Shown here in pieces: positions 8,701 through 17,760 of a stretch of DNA of 64,000 nucleotides (positions are counted from its first letter, which is position 1; each line of letters opens with the position of its first letter). Under the pieces are notes generated by a model. It had not been told where the DNA came from and did no database searches. It worked only from the letters and a program-made list of their open reading frames with translations. The stretch is from Amycolatopsis coloradensis (GTDB taxonomy: Bacteria; Actinomycetota; Actinomycetes; Mycobacteriales; Pseudonocardiaceae): the NCBI RefSeq assembly GCF_037997115.1, contig NZ_CP150484.1:2518816-2582815 (forward strand). The letters are read 5' to 3'. Position numbers and translations under genes: made by a program.

Positions 8701-10384
8701 CTATCACCGGGCAACGCTTCAGGACGAGGATGTACTTGCGCGCCTCGCTGACGAGTTCGACCTCGATTTGACCACCGGTTCGATCAGCAGAATTCTCGAT
8801 GATGCCCAGGATGAGGCGGTGCAGCACCGCGTCGCTCTATGCGCGGCCGAACAGGACCACGCGCGAAAGCTCCTGCACCTGCTCGACGCTCGCACACTCG
8901 AGGCCAGACTGCCGACGGGATTGTTGGAGACTGTCCGCAAACTCGACGACCATGGAGGAGAACTCCAGGTCGCCAGGTTGCTCATGGATGTATACGGCCA
9001 CGACGTGCTGCGCGAACTGCGTCACGACCTCGAGGCAGCGGGATTTCCCGTACCCGACCGCTGGGCGGGCAGCCCACCTGCGGTCGGCTTCGTCCGCCGG
9101 CTCGGGTTTCCCACGGAGTACGCCGGAGAACGTGGATCCAATCTCCAGCCCGACCTCTTCGTGCTCGGGCCACCGAGGCTCGGACGTCTTCACCTCTACC
9201 AGCAGGAGCTCGTCGGAAGGATTCGGCGGCTGGTGGCCGACCGCAGCCGGGGGTTGCTGTTCCTGCCGACCGGTGCCGGAAAGACCCGAGTCGCGGTACA
9301 GGCGTTGGTGACGGCCTTCATCGAAGACGGCCTGACCGGTCATCTGCTTTGGGTTGCTCAAAGCGAGGAACTGTGTGAGCAGGCAGTGCAGACATGGAGC
9401 ACGGTCTGGCGAGACATGGGTGACGGCCGCGCCCTGAGAGTCTGTCGACTCTGGAACAGGAACGAAATCGCCCAAGGCGAAGACGAACTTGTGGTCGTCG
9501 TGGCCACCGACGCGAAACTTGCCGTCTGTCGCGGTGAAGCAGAGTATGCATGGCTCTCGGACCCCTCTGTCGTCGTAGTCGACGAAGCGCACGAAGCGAC
9601 TGGCACTGACTACACCAAGCTCCTCGCGTGGCTCGGGCTGGACTCCCGCCACACGAGCAGGCCGTTGCTCGGGTTGACCGCAACACCGTTCAAAGGCACC
9701 AGCGAGGAGATGACTGGACGCCTGGTGACACGCTTCGGCAACAACCTGCTCGACGTTCTCGGCGACGACCCGTACGGCACTTTGCAGCGTGAAGGCGTGC
9801 TCTCGGCCGTCGAGCACGAGGTCTTGGATGGTGGTGCGGTTTCCCTCAACGCTGAGGAGGCCGAGGCCACTCAACGCACGCGACTGCTGCCCTCCAGCGT
9901 CTTGGAGCGACTCGGCCGTGATGAATCCAGGACCCTGCGGTTGCTGGAGCACATCGAGCGCTTGCCGCGGGATTGGCCGGTCCTGGTGTTCGCCGCGTCC
10001 GTGCTGTCCGCACAGGTCCTGGCAGCTCTACTGCGTGTACGAGGGATCGAGGCGGCATCGATCAGCGGCTCCACCCGCATGCAGGAACGTCGTCGCAGCA
10101 TCGAGCGGTTCCGAACAGGCGATATTCAAGTGCTCACCAACTGCAACGTTCTCACTCAGGGATTCGACGTACCGGGGGTGAGAGCGCTGTACATCGCCCG
10201 CCCGACCTTCAGCCCGAACGCGTACATCCAGATGGTCGGCCGAGGGTTGCGTGGGCCAGTCAACGGAGGGAAGCCCGAGTGCCTTGTGGTCAACGTCGCG
10301 GACACGTTCGACCAGTTCGGTGAACGGCTCGCTTACCGGGACTTCAACTACCTGTGGGAGAGGCAGGGCGGGCGACGGTCATGA
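5726..10384 (+). CDS. GHKL-type ATPase fused to SF2 (DEAH) helicase, defence-system component
   Basis: A 1552-residue two-part protein. The N-terminus is a sacsin/HSP90-like GHKL ATPase: N-box LVQNAADAQ (about 59-67), G1-like DTLYCANEG (82-90) and G2 GRFGLGFKS (115-123). A long middle region has no recognised domain. The C-terminus is an SF2 helicase: Walker A LPTGAGKT (about 1179), DEAH (about 1284), TATPFKG (about 1317) and QMVGRGLRG (about 1502). I chose ATG 5726 because GGAGGGGG precedes it by 9 bases and conserved text begins soon after. The stop overlaps the next start (ATGA). Such fusions occur in prokaryotic conflict systems; here it likely senses or remodels invading DNA, which is inference. 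Confidence 0.88.
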   Translation: MTVDGAWGNEDPELIGWLEQHRAKTLKAYAADRLLLGEHANQEDSFRTGGYSQRQVLELVQNAADAQHDDQPGRVEVHLVGDTLYCANEGTPFAQGGLEAICHAFLSGKRDHAIGRFGLGFKSVLRITGKPAVFSQSISFGFDADRSTNELGFLDPDAKRFPVLRMPAHLDASEEIRGDTVLADLAQWATTVVRLPLVAEADRISQELKQFPAEFLLFVPRVSVLRTVVDRLGERVDSTHECIVLANGVRRLRVEGQDLSEWRVWHGVHRPSPQALEEVGEAIRRDSIAVTWAAPLSSDRTALGRFWAYYPLAETTSLRGILNAPWHVNDDRTNLISGRFNEEILDKIVSLVVEGLPELSDPTDPAGHFDYLPARGREAPNFADRFLAERVPRLVATSACIPDRDGVLRRVDELRFPHQVDVRLDPAMLEAWYAAPGCPRSVPHLQCFRNQVRQARLRSLVRADDTRAAPVELSPPSWLEQILGERTDEDCASALRVVAITKDHDTQREFLSARVLPDDTGRLWPLSATNDVFLYGNVLTRKAEISLVRPSLLSLPEVERLLRGFGFQDVDPAQELAKLTRANTRKWTGAEWAEFWKLVSDVPKSAAEQHLEDHLAKGRRLKVRCRDSGWHYSDEVVIAGEIRPRNPVMLLDEEFHQDLHPDLLRRIGIASRPVVSRALAHDSTHLEYLRTLRTSTLARLPKRGRPPESEFGFLDHEPVGPLHVLRRFHDSGDIDACVGWTEALLRLDVPVMWKFGHFTRKSFPSDDVLAPSLWAAQEYGLLATSWGPRPATAGVAKSLSSYAPLLPVVEWLAAAKLPLPDSLAGVGTDIWREFLDRVPQTGDPWTLGALIGEAARRLAEDDVPEYVPAISGSSGCRVPRQSLLIAQTEEESDVLAHRRPPYIAVADEALVALLVDKWGCVLASSTLRVEVLAEDQVEAVVALDRYRGLRPLATGALDGVQLVACGDLFRQITGPDGTEREPADLLRDGVTVYHRATLQDEDVLARLADEFDLDLTTGSISRILDDAQDEAVQHRVALCAAEQDHARKLLHLLDARTLEARLPTGLLETVRKLDDHGGELQVARLLMDVYGHDVLRELRHDLEAAGFPVPDRWAGSPPAVGFVRRLGFPTEYAGERGSNLQPDLFVLGPPRLGRLHLYQQELVGRIRRLVADRSRGLLFLPTGAGKTRVAVQALVTAFIEDGLTGHLLWVAQSEELCEQAVQTWSTVWRDMGDGRALRVCRLWNRNEIAQGEDELVVVVATDAKLAVCRGEAEYAWLSDPSVVVVDEAHEATGTDYTKLLAWLGLDSRHTSRPLLGLTATPFKGTSEEMTGRLVTRFGNNLLDVLGDDPYGTLQREGVLSAVEHEVLDGGAVSLNAEEAEATQRTRLLPSSVLERLGRDESRTLRLLEHIERLPRDWPVLVFAASVLSAQVLAALLRVRGIEAASISGSTRMQERRRSIERFRTGDIQVLTNCNVLTQGFDVPGVRALYIARPTFSPNAYIQMVGRGLRGPVNGGKPECLVVNVADTFDQFGERLAYRDFNYLWERQGGRRS

Positions 10385-11964
10385 GGATGATTCCCGCTGT
10401 CGAGACCTTCGGTCGAGTCGACAGTGCTGCCGAGTTGAGAGTCGCGCAGCTTCTTTCCCAGGTGGATCTTGGTACTCCCACGACCTGTCTGTACTCGGTG
10501 AGACTGCCTGTCCACGAGTACAAGCGGATGTCCGAAGTGGACTTCGTTGTGGTCTGGGACGACACAGTGCTAGTGATCGAGGTCAAGGGTGGGCGCCTGG
10601 GTCGTCGCGAGGGGTTGTGGACGTTCACAGATCGCTACGGGCAGGTGCACGAGAAGCGCGAGGGTCCTTTCGAGCAGGCCGCCTCAGCGATGTTCGCGCT
10701 GCAGCGCCGGCTCCAGGATCGTCTGCCGCGGCTCGACGTAGCGTTCGGCTTTTTGGTGATCACTCCGGATCAAGAACTCGGTCACGATGTGGAGTGGGAG
10801 CCTGCGCAACATGCCGGTCCGCGGAGTATGAGCGTCCTTGAGCTGGATCGTGCTCTTCGCCGTGCCCGAGCCTATTGGCATGAACGCCTCGGGCATCGGG
10901 TGCGAGGCGAGGCCCGCAAGGACTTGCTGGGCATCTTGCGTCCGGATTTCGACAGGGTGGCCAGCCTCGCCGCTCGGACCGCCGGACTTGAGCAGGGATA
11001 CGTCCAGCTGGCCGAGAGGCAGTACGACCTCATCGTCGGCATCGAGAGCAACGACCGTATCGTTTGCACCGGCGGTGCGGGGGCGGGCAAGACGCTGCTG
11101 GCTGTGGAGACGGCACGTCGCGAGGCGGCCTCCGGCAACAAGGTCGTGCTCACATGCCGATCCCCGTTGTTGGCAGCTGTGCTTCGTGAAGCCGTCGCGG
11201 GAACTGACGTCATGTGCGGTGCATTGGACGAACTGCGTGGAGCGCCTCCCGCGGAGGTCCTGGTAGTCGACGAGGCCCAAGATCTGATGGAAGTCGGTGC
11301 GCTGCTGCAGTTGGACGGCCTGGTCCAGGGAGGTTGGGCGAGCGGACGCTGGCGCGTCTTCTGCGATCCCAACAACCAGGCTAATGTGGACGGTGCGTTT
11401 GACGAGGAGGCGTACCGGGAACTTGAGTCCAATGCCATCGTGACCAAGCTGCCGTACAACTGTCGAAATACATCACCTGTTGTGCTGCAGACTCAACTTG
11501 TCACAGGAGCGGACCTCGGCGTGGCAAGGGCAGGCGCCGGCCCTGCAGTCGAGTACAAGCACTACCAGGACGATCAGGACGCGGCCCGGTTGCTCGACAC
11601 TCGCCTGAACGAGCTTCGGCAGCAGGACATCGATCTCGCCGACATCGCCGTCGTCACTCTCAGGAATCGTGTGGAGGATAGTTCCGCCGTACATTCCAAG
11701 GCTTTCCGAACTGGTCGGCTCAAGGATCAACCAGACCCAAGGCGGCGACAGCCCGGTACCGCTCGGCTGGTCACGACCGCGCAGATCAAGGGCCTGGAAG
11801 CGGCACATGTCTGCATGGTGGATGTGGACGACACCACAAGTGCAACGGATGCAGCTCGCTTGTACGTGGCGATGACCCGTCCGAGGATTAGCCTCTGGCT
11901 CGCCGTCAGCCAGACTGCATGGCGGCAGATCGAGCAGGGCCCCGAAAAGAGGACCACACGATGA
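10381..11964 (+). CDS. NERD-domain SF1 (UvrD/DUF2075-like) helicase
   Basis: A 527-residue protein. Residues about 14-110 form a NERD nuclease-related domain (AELRVAQLL, then EVDFVVVWDDTVLVIEVKGG, whose D...E-V-K matches the restriction-fold active site). A helicase core follows: Walker A GGAGAGKT (about 231), Walker B VVDEAQDL (about 295), motif III-like FCDPNNQ, and LYVAMTRPR near residue 494. ATG 10381 overlaps the upstream stop in ATGA, and the 3' end overlaps the DrmA gene in the same way. DISARM normally includes the PLD-fold nuclease DrmC. No PLD gene is present here, so NERD may supply the nuclease function; that is inference. Confidence 0.88.
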   Translation: MRMIPAVETFGRVDSAAELRVAQLLSQVDLGTPTTCLYSVRLPVHEYKRMSEVDFVVVWDDTVLVIEVKGGRLGRREGLWTFTDRYGQVHEKREGPFEQAASAMFALQRRLQDRLPRLDVAFGFLVITPDQELGHDVEWEPAQHAGPRSMSVLELDRALRRARAYWHERLGHRVRGEARKDLLGILRPDFDRVASLAARTAGLEQGYVQLAERQYDLIVGIESNDRIVCTGGAGAGKTLLAVETARREAASGNKVVLTCRSPLLAAVLREAVAGTDVMCGALDELRGAPPAEVLVVDEAQDLMEVGALLQLDGLVQGGWASGRWRVFCDPNNQANVDGAFDEEAYRELESNAIVTKLPYNCRNTSPVVLQTQLVTGADLGVARAGAGPAVEYKHYQDDQDAARLLDTRLNELRQQDIDLADIAVVTLRNRVEDSSAVHSKAFRTGRLKDQPDPRRRQPGTARLVTTAQIKGLEAAHVCMVDVDDTTSATDAARLYVAMTRPRISLWLAVSQTAWRQIEQGPEKRTTR

Positions 11965-14900
11965 GTGACTGCGACCCCGTCGGCGTGCGTGAGAACTTCT
12001 TCGACCACCTGCGGACGCACTACCTGGGGCCTGCATCAGGGCCGGAAGAGGTCATCCACACCCGACCGGAACACACCTACCTCGTCGGCACGCTGTACCC
12101 GCAGGGACCGGCCACCGAACGCCACTTCGGTGACACTCTCGGCACTGACGAGCATGACGAGGAGCTGGACCATCCCATCGAGATGGCGAACAACTGGCAC
12201 CCGGCTTCCGCTGCCATCTCGTTCCTTCACGACGCACCCAAGCTGCACTGCGTCATCACCGTGGGAACCTACGAGAAGGTGCCAGGAAAGAAACCCGGCC
12301 ATCGTGAGCAGTGGGTCCGCCGCGACTGGCGGGACGAGGTGGTCCTGCACGCCGAGCACGGCTCCCAAGGAAACAAGCTTGGCCTCTTCGACGACAGGGC
12401 GAAACTTGTCTGTGTCTGGAGGCGGACAGGTACGGCCTGGCTGGTCACCGTGGCATTAGAGAACTGTGCCGAACACGACCAGGCAGAGTCTCCGCCGCCT
12501 GCGGAGATGTGCCTGTTCCAAGCCGGTTTCGCCTGTCATGTCAAGGAAGGAAGGATTCTGCCTTACCCCAGCAGTGCGGACCTGTCGGATGACCCGGAAG
12601 ATCAGGAACTCCGGCTGCTGTACCGACATCGGCGTGTCTACGGGATCGGGCACGGTTGTTCCGTCGACTGGGACGGGGACCAGGACGGCGAGATCCGGAC
12701 AGTACGCACGGACATGCTGCCGACCACAATCGTTCGGGGTATGGCGCCGCCATCGGGTGACGCTGAGGTGCTCCGGCTGGCGCACCTCGCGGACGAGTCG
12801 GTCGAAACTGGTGTCCTGTGCGCCCAGCTCACGGCATTCGTCGGCGAGTACGAGAGCTGGATCGCCGTTCGTACAAAGGAAGCCGCCGGTCTCGAGGAGA
12901 TCCACAGGCCCGCCGCCGAGCGACTCCTCGAGCGGATGGGGCGCGCTGCCGAACGGATGCACGAGGGAGTAGCCCTCCTGCGGAGGGACGCCACAAGCCT
13001 GCTTGCGTTTCGGCTCGCCAACGCCGCGATGCGCGAACAGATGCTTCAAACGCGACACGTCCGAGCCCATCAGGGAGTTCTGGGGGCTCCACTCGCAGCC
13101 AGGGACACCGAAGCCAAGGAACCGAGCTGGCACCACTTCCAGCTTGGGTTCCAACTTCTGAGTCTCGCGTCGACCGCGAACGAGGGGCATACCGACCGAG
13201 AGACTGTCGATCTCATCTGGTTCCCCACCGGCGGCGGGAAGACAGAAGCCTACCTCGGACTCGGCGCATTCGAGATGATCCGCAGGCGCCTCGTGAACGG
13301 CATCCGCGGCGGGGGAACCGCCATCCTCATGCGCTACACCCTGAGGCTGTTGACCAGTCAGCAGTTTCAACGCGCCGCTACCTTGATCTGCGCGCTTGAA
13401 CGCCTCAGGGAGACTCACCCCGCTCTGGAGGGCACGCCGCAGTTCACAATCGGCCTGTGGGTGGGTGGAGAAACCACCCCGAACGACTATCGCGATGCCT
13501 TTGAGCAGTTCAAGGAACTCCTTCGCGCGCAGAAGCCCGACAATCCCTTCCAGCTGCTGAACTGCCCGTGGTGCGGTGTTCCCGTGGTTCCGAGGCGCCG
13601 GCAGGTCGGCGTCGACGGGGGAGCGAGCCCGGCGTACGGAATCAGGGCGACCAAGAGCACGTTCGAGTTCTTCTGTCCCCACGTGGACTGTCACTTCCAC
13701 GAAAGCCTGCCGGTGAGCGTAGTGGACGAGCAGATATTCGCGGAGCCGCCGACGCTCCTCCTGGCCACCGTGGACAAGCTCGCTCGCCTGCCGTGGGTTC
13801 CGGACGCGGGGCGCGTCTTCGGCAGGGCAATGCCTTATGACGCACCGAGTCTGGTGATCCAGGACGAACTGCACCTGCTGTCCGGGCCGCTCGGAACCAC
13901 CGTCGCGCTGTACGAGGCTGCTGTACACGCATTGCTCTCCTGGGACGGCAGCAAGCCCAAGATCGTGGCATCCACGGCAACCATTCGGGCAGCAGACCAT
14001 CAGGTGCGCAACCTGTACGGGTCGTCGGTCGAACTCTTCCCACCTGCTGGGCTCGACGCCGACGACAGCTTCTTCGCTCGTACCGATCGGACTAGTCCGG
14101 GCAGGTTGTACGTGGGGCTGATGCCACAGGCATTCACCCAGGCCTCTGCCACAATCCTGACCGCCGTGGCGATCCTTCAGGCGCCCTCGATGCTGGGATT
14201 GACCGGCGATGCTCTGGACGCCTACTGGACGCTCGTCATCTACCACAACAGCCTGCGCGAGCTCGGGCGAACCGTGACACAGGTCCGTGACGACGTCGAT
14301 GCCATGCTGCATGCTCGGAGAATCGACGGCAATGCGACGCGCAGTCTACGCGGCGACGGAGTCGTGGAACTCACCAGCGGAGTTCCGGCTGAACAGCTGC
14401 CAGAAATCATCAAACGGCTCGAACAGGGCGTCGGCCAGCAGGACGTCGTGGACGTCTTGGCGACCACGAACATGCTCTCGGTGGGCATCGACATCCCGAG
14501 GCTCGGGGTGATGGTCATGAACGGCCAGCCGAAGACGACGTCCGAATACATTCAGGCGACCAGCCGCGTAGGTCGCTCTGCCAAGGTTCCCGGGCTGGTT
14601 GTCACGTTGCTCCGGACGAACAAATCGCGGGACCGCTCCCACTACGAGTCCTTCCGGGCCTACCATGAATCGCTGTACCGGTACGTCGAGCCCACGAGCG
14701 TCACGCCCTGGTCACTTGCGTCCCGCGAGCGGTCATTGCGCGCTGCGTTCGTGCTGCTCGTACGGCATGGGGCCAGTCTCCGAAGAAATGAGCAGGCGGG
14801 CGATTTCTCGATGCATGATGCGTTCGTGCGACGGGCGCTTGACCATCTGATCTCAGCCGTTCAGCGCGCAGATCCGGACGAGGCAGAGGCGAGTGAGCGT

Positions 14901-15104
14901 GAGTTGCGACGTATCGCCCGGGAATGGCACGAACGTGCGGAGGCGCTCACCGAGCGCGGCGAACGTCTCTACTACCGGTCCAGAGAGCACGCCTCCCTGT
15001 TGAAAGACTTCAGTGCACAAGGAGAAGGTTGGCCGACTGCGCATTCCATGCGGTCGGTCGATCGCCAGGTCCGCATCCTGGCGGTGGGAGAGGGGCGTCG
15101 ATGA
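11961..15104 (+). CDS. drmA: DISARM-type helicase DrmA
   Basis: A 1047-residue SF2 helicase of DrmA type. Walker A is in LIWFPTGGGKTEAYLGLGAF (Lys about 423), followed by the family-typical MRYTLRLLTSQQFQRA. A Cys cluster with CPWCG and CPHVDCHFH (about 534-580) is probably zinc-binding. Motif II is the variant DELHLLSG (about 633). The C-terminal RecA domain carries TTNMLSVGIDIPR and QATSRVGRS (about 835-872). In DISARM, DrmA works with DrmB and is thought to load on incoming DNA. Start and stop both form ATGA overlaps with its neighbours, so translation is coupled in a four-gene operon. I am confident of the family, less so that the whole locus is a standard DISARM. Confidence 0.87.
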   Translation: MSDCDPVGVRENFFDHLRTHYLGPASGPEEVIHTRPEHTYLVGTLYPQGPATERHFGDTLGTDEHDEELDHPIEMANNWHPASAAISFLHDAPKLHCVITVGTYEKVPGKKPGHREQWVRRDWRDEVVLHAEHGSQGNKLGLFDDRAKLVCVWRRTGTAWLVTVALENCAEHDQAESPPPAEMCLFQAGFACHVKEGRILPYPSSADLSDDPEDQELRLLYRHRRVYGIGHGCSVDWDGDQDGEIRTVRTDMLPTTIVRGMAPPSGDAEVLRLAHLADESVETGVLCAQLTAFVGEYESWIAVRTKEAAGLEEIHRPAAERLLERMGRAAERMHEGVALLRRDATSLLAFRLANAAMREQMLQTRHVRAHQGVLGAPLAARDTEAKEPSWHHFQLGFQLLSLASTANEGHTDRETVDLIWFPTGGGKTEAYLGLGAFEMIRRRLVNGIRGGGTAILMRYTLRLLTSQQFQRAATLICALERLRETHPALEGTPQFTIGLWVGGETTPNDYRDAFEQFKELLRAQKPDNPFQLLNCPWCGVPVVPRRRQVGVDGGASPAYGIRATKSTFEFFCPHVDCHFHESLPVSVVDEQIFAEPPTLLLATVDKLARLPWVPDAGRVFGRAMPYDAPSLVIQDELHLLSGPLGTTVALYEAAVHALLSWDGSKPKIVASTATIRAADHQVRNLYGSSVELFPPAGLDADDSFFARTDRTSPGRLYVGLMPQAFTQASATILTAVAILQAPSMLGLTGDALDAYWTLVIYHNSLRELGRTVTQVRDDVDAMLHARRIDGNATRSLRGDGVVELTSGVPAEQLPEIIKRLEQGVGQQDVVDVLATTNMLSVGIDIPRLGVMVMNGQPKTTSEYIQATSRVGRSAKVPGLVVTLLRTNKSRDRSHYESFRAYHESLYRYVEPTSVTPWSLASRERSLRAAFVLLVRHGASLRRNEQAGDFSMHDAFVRRALDHLISAVQRADPDEAEASERELRRIAREWHERAEALTERGERLYYRSREHASLLKDFSAQGEGWPTAHSMRSVDRQVRILAVGEGRR

Positions 15105-16918
15105 GAACCGTGCGGTTGAGTCAGACCATCTCGCCGTTCGGCGTGGGGGCCATCATCGACGTCATGGGGGAATCCCTCATGGGTGTCGACATCAGCGAAT
15201 GGCCCTACGACAGAACCGTGCGTGTGGAGTCCAAGCGCCTTGAGGAACGTCTCGGCGTGCAGGAATTGCGGTCTCCCCCAAGCGTTCCATCGCGACCGTC
15301 GATCAACAGCCCGGGGATTCCATACCAGCGCTTCCCGCGGTGGCTCTTCTGCCAGGACTGCCGGCGCATGGACCACTACCGGGCCCAGCAGGAGACGGGC
15401 GAGTCGCCACAGTGCAACCAATGCCGCGGAAAGTTGGTGCCTATGCGGTTCATCGCAGTGTGCACCACCAAGGGCCACGTCAGAGACGTCCCGTGGGACA
15501 CGTGGGCACACTCCGCAACGGAGTCGGATTCCCAACTACGTTGCCACGATCGGGTGCTCGTGTTCGACATGGCGGTAAAGGGCAACGAAGGCCTGTCAGG
15601 GCTCGCTGTGCGCTGTCTGACTTGCGATGCCGTTCGGAATCTCGGTGATCTCCCGGCCCGTGGGGCTTTGCGTCGGATCGGTGTGAGTTGTCTTGGCGGG
15701 CAGCCATGGCAGCGCAACACACTTCCGTGCGACGAACCCCTTGAAGTGCTGCAGCGCGGTGCAACCAACGTCACCTTGGCCGACACCACGACAGCCCTCG
15801 ACATCCCGGAACCTCTGGAGGGAGTGCGAGACATCGCGGCTGAGGTGCGGCAGCATCGCAACTTCGAGGATGTTCGCAGTGCTCCTCACGGCCCACGGGC
15901 GGCAATTCTCATCGGTCTCATCGCCGATGACCTCGGAATCGACGAGAGCCTCGTCCGTCAAGCTCTCGACGGGGATCCGAACGAGGTTCTGCGCGAGGCC
16001 CGCCGAGGTCTTCTCAGCGATGAGTGGGACGCTTTCCTCCAAGCTGTCGGCTCGACCGACGAGCCTGTCGGCACCCAGGACTTCGTCATCAGTGCGACCG
16101 AGTTCGCCCGTCCCGCAGTCGATACGTCTCCAGTGATCGAGCGATTTGCCAAAGACATCGACGCGGTGGTGCTCGCCCACAGACTTCGGGAGATCCGGGT
16201 CTTGCACGGGTTCCGCCGCTACTCGGCGGACGCCGATCTGGTCGACGTGCATCTGGGGCGGCGAGGACGCGGGCGCTGGCTTCCCGCTGTCGAATCGTTC
16301 GGGGAGGGGATCTTCCTCGCTTTCAACCAACAGAGGCTGGCAGAATGGGAACAACTGGACGAGGTCCAGTCTCGCGTGAGCCTGCTTGAGTCCCGCCGTC
16401 GTAATAGCATTCTGGGATCACGGCTTTTCGAGGCAACTCCTCGCGCGATCCTGCTTCACACGCTGGCCCACCTGTTGATGCGCAGGCTCGCCTTCTCGTG
16501 CGGGTACTCGTCCGCCTCCTTGAGGGAACGCATCTATGCCGAGACGACGCCGAGGTCAGAGGCAGGGATCTTGATCTACACCGCTGCCGGCGACGCTGAA
16601 GGGACGCTCGGTGGACTCGTACGAGAGGGAGAGGCGCCAAGACTCGCTCGCACGCTGGTGTCGGCCGTCGAAGAAGCCGGTTGGTGCTCGGCCGATCCGC
16701 TGTGTCGGGAAAGTCGCGGTCAAGGACCAAGCAGTCTGAACCGCGCAGCGTGCCACGCTTGTTCGCTCGTTTCTGAAACTTCTTGTGAACGGTCTAATGT
16801 CCTTTTGGACAGGGTCTTGGTGATCGGCGACCATAGAACGCCTGGATTCTTTCAGGAAGGGCTTGAAACGATCCGATCCGAGGTGGTTCGGCGAACCCAA
16901 TCCCTTGAGGGGAGATAG
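15101..16918 (+). CDS. drmB: DISARM-type DUF1998 protein DrmB
   Basis: A 605-residue partner of DrmA. The N-terminus RLSQTISPFGVGAIIDVMGE is typical of DrmB. A zinc-ribbon-like pair, CQDCRRMDH and CNQCRGK, lies near residues 84-110. The C-terminal DUF1998 domain includes LLHTLAHLLMRRLAF, the segment AGILIYTAAGDAEGTLGG, and a Cys-rich end, CSADPLCRES then CHACSLVSETSCERSN. ATG 15101 overlaps the drmA stop. It is the last gene of the operon; about 230 bases later the recombinase remnant begins. DrmA plus DrmB is the conserved core of DISARM. Confidence 0.87.
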   Translation: MRTVRLSQTISPFGVGAIIDVMGESLMGVDISEWPYDRTVRVESKRLEERLGVQELRSPPSVPSRPSINSPGIPYQRFPRWLFCQDCRRMDHYRAQQETGESPQCNQCRGKLVPMRFIAVCTTKGHVRDVPWDTWAHSATESDSQLRCHDRVLVFDMAVKGNEGLSGLAVRCLTCDAVRNLGDLPARGALRRIGVSCLGGQPWQRNTLPCDEPLEVLQRGATNVTLADTTTALDIPEPLEGVRDIAAEVRQHRNFEDVRSAPHGPRAAILIGLIADDLGIDESLVRQALDGDPNEVLREARRGLLSDEWDAFLQAVGSTDEPVGTQDFVISATEFARPAVDTSPVIERFAKDIDAVVLAHRLREIRVLHGFRRYSADADLVDVHLGRRGRGRWLPAVESFGEGIFLAFNQQRLAEWEQLDEVQSRVSLLESRRRNSILGSRLFEATPRAILLHTLAHLLMRRLAFSCGYSSASLRERIYAETTPRSEAGILIYTAAGDAEGTLGGLVREGEAPRLARTLVSAVEEAGWCSADPLCRESRGQGPSSLNRAACHACSLVSETSCERSNVLLDRVLVIGDHRTPGFFQEGLETIRSEVVRRTQSLEGR

Positions 16919-17152
16919 TTGCCGGACGCCATAACACTGCTGGGCATGATCTACCGGACTCGGCAATGGCGACTGTGGCGCTGCATGCGCTACCAGAGCA
17001 GCCGAAGCGACCCTGCTTGGCGATGACCGCGTTGCGTGCCTTCGATAATAACGTCGTTGGTCAACGATCAGCATCGTCTGCGAACTGATGATCAAGTGCT
17101 GAGGGTGCAGGGAAACATCAACTCGGACACTCGCTCGAGAGCTGCGGCGGTG

Positions 17153-17740
17153 TGCGCATCTTGCTTCCTGTCCGACCACGTCTTCGGCGATTACCGGCGC
17201 CAACTGCTCAACGCAACACTTTTTGCGACCTCAGCGCCACCGCAGTGCAGGAACGAGAGCAGCGGATCGCCGGACTACGGCGAGCCATCACCGACATGGA
17301 CGTCAAGATCAAAGGGCACGATCCGTAACTTTGATCTCGTCGATGACCCCGACGAACACTTCATCCGCGACATCAACGAAAGACGCGCCGAGCTCCGAGC
17401 CCAACGCGAACAGCTGGAGCTACAGCTCGCAGAGGTTGAACTGCGCATACTGGTCGCACCCAACCCCGCCCTGCTCGGCGCACTCCCCATGATGAAGATC
17501 GAAGTCGACCCACTACCCCAGGAACTCGCTCGTGTACTGTTCGAAGCCCTCTGGCTGGAGGTCCGCTACAACTGCGACACCAACACCGTCACCTGTCGGG
17601 CCACGCTGAGCGGCCCCACCGTCGCCGCCGCCAGCCGCGCCGCCCACGAAGCGGCGGTCATCTGGCTCGTTGACGCTCGACAGCGCCATGTACAGTGCAA
17701 ACAAGAAAAAGGGAACAAGATCACCGGCTGCGGCCGATGA
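17153..17740 (+). pseudogene. large serine recombinase, C-terminal remnant with frameshifts
   Basis: Only the C-terminal third of a large serine recombinase is left. One frame reads FLSDHVFGDYRRQLLNATL; the text then continues in another frame as LSATAVQEREQRIAGLRRAI up to a stop near 17327. It then returns to the first frame at LVDDPDEHFIRDINERRAEL and runs through LFEALWLEVRYN to TGA 17740. This is the coiled-coil and C-terminal part of recombinases from actinomycete integrative elements. The catalytic resolvase domain and zinc ribbon are missing, so the element cannot move with this enzyme. It lies beside a tRNA gene at the island edge. Confidence 0.72.
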
Positions 17741-17750
17741 TCTTGTTCCC
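17711..17750. terminator. bidirectional hairpin at the island edge
   Basis: A perfect 13-bp stem: GGGAACAAGATCA (17711-17723) pairs with TGATCTTGTTCCC (17738-17750) around a 14-base loop. The recombinase stop codon lies inside the second arm. No long U tract follows. It sits 10 bases from the 3' end of the minus-strand tRNA-Arg and could end transcription from both sides. Confidence 0.65.
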
Positions 17751-17760
17751 ATCCGTTTTG

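Noticed and set aside
4051-16918. Druantia, BREX or Dnd system instead of DISARM-like
   Set aside because: No single very large DruE-type helicase, no PglZ/BrxC, and no DndBCDE genes; the DrmA/DrmB motifs fit DISARM better.
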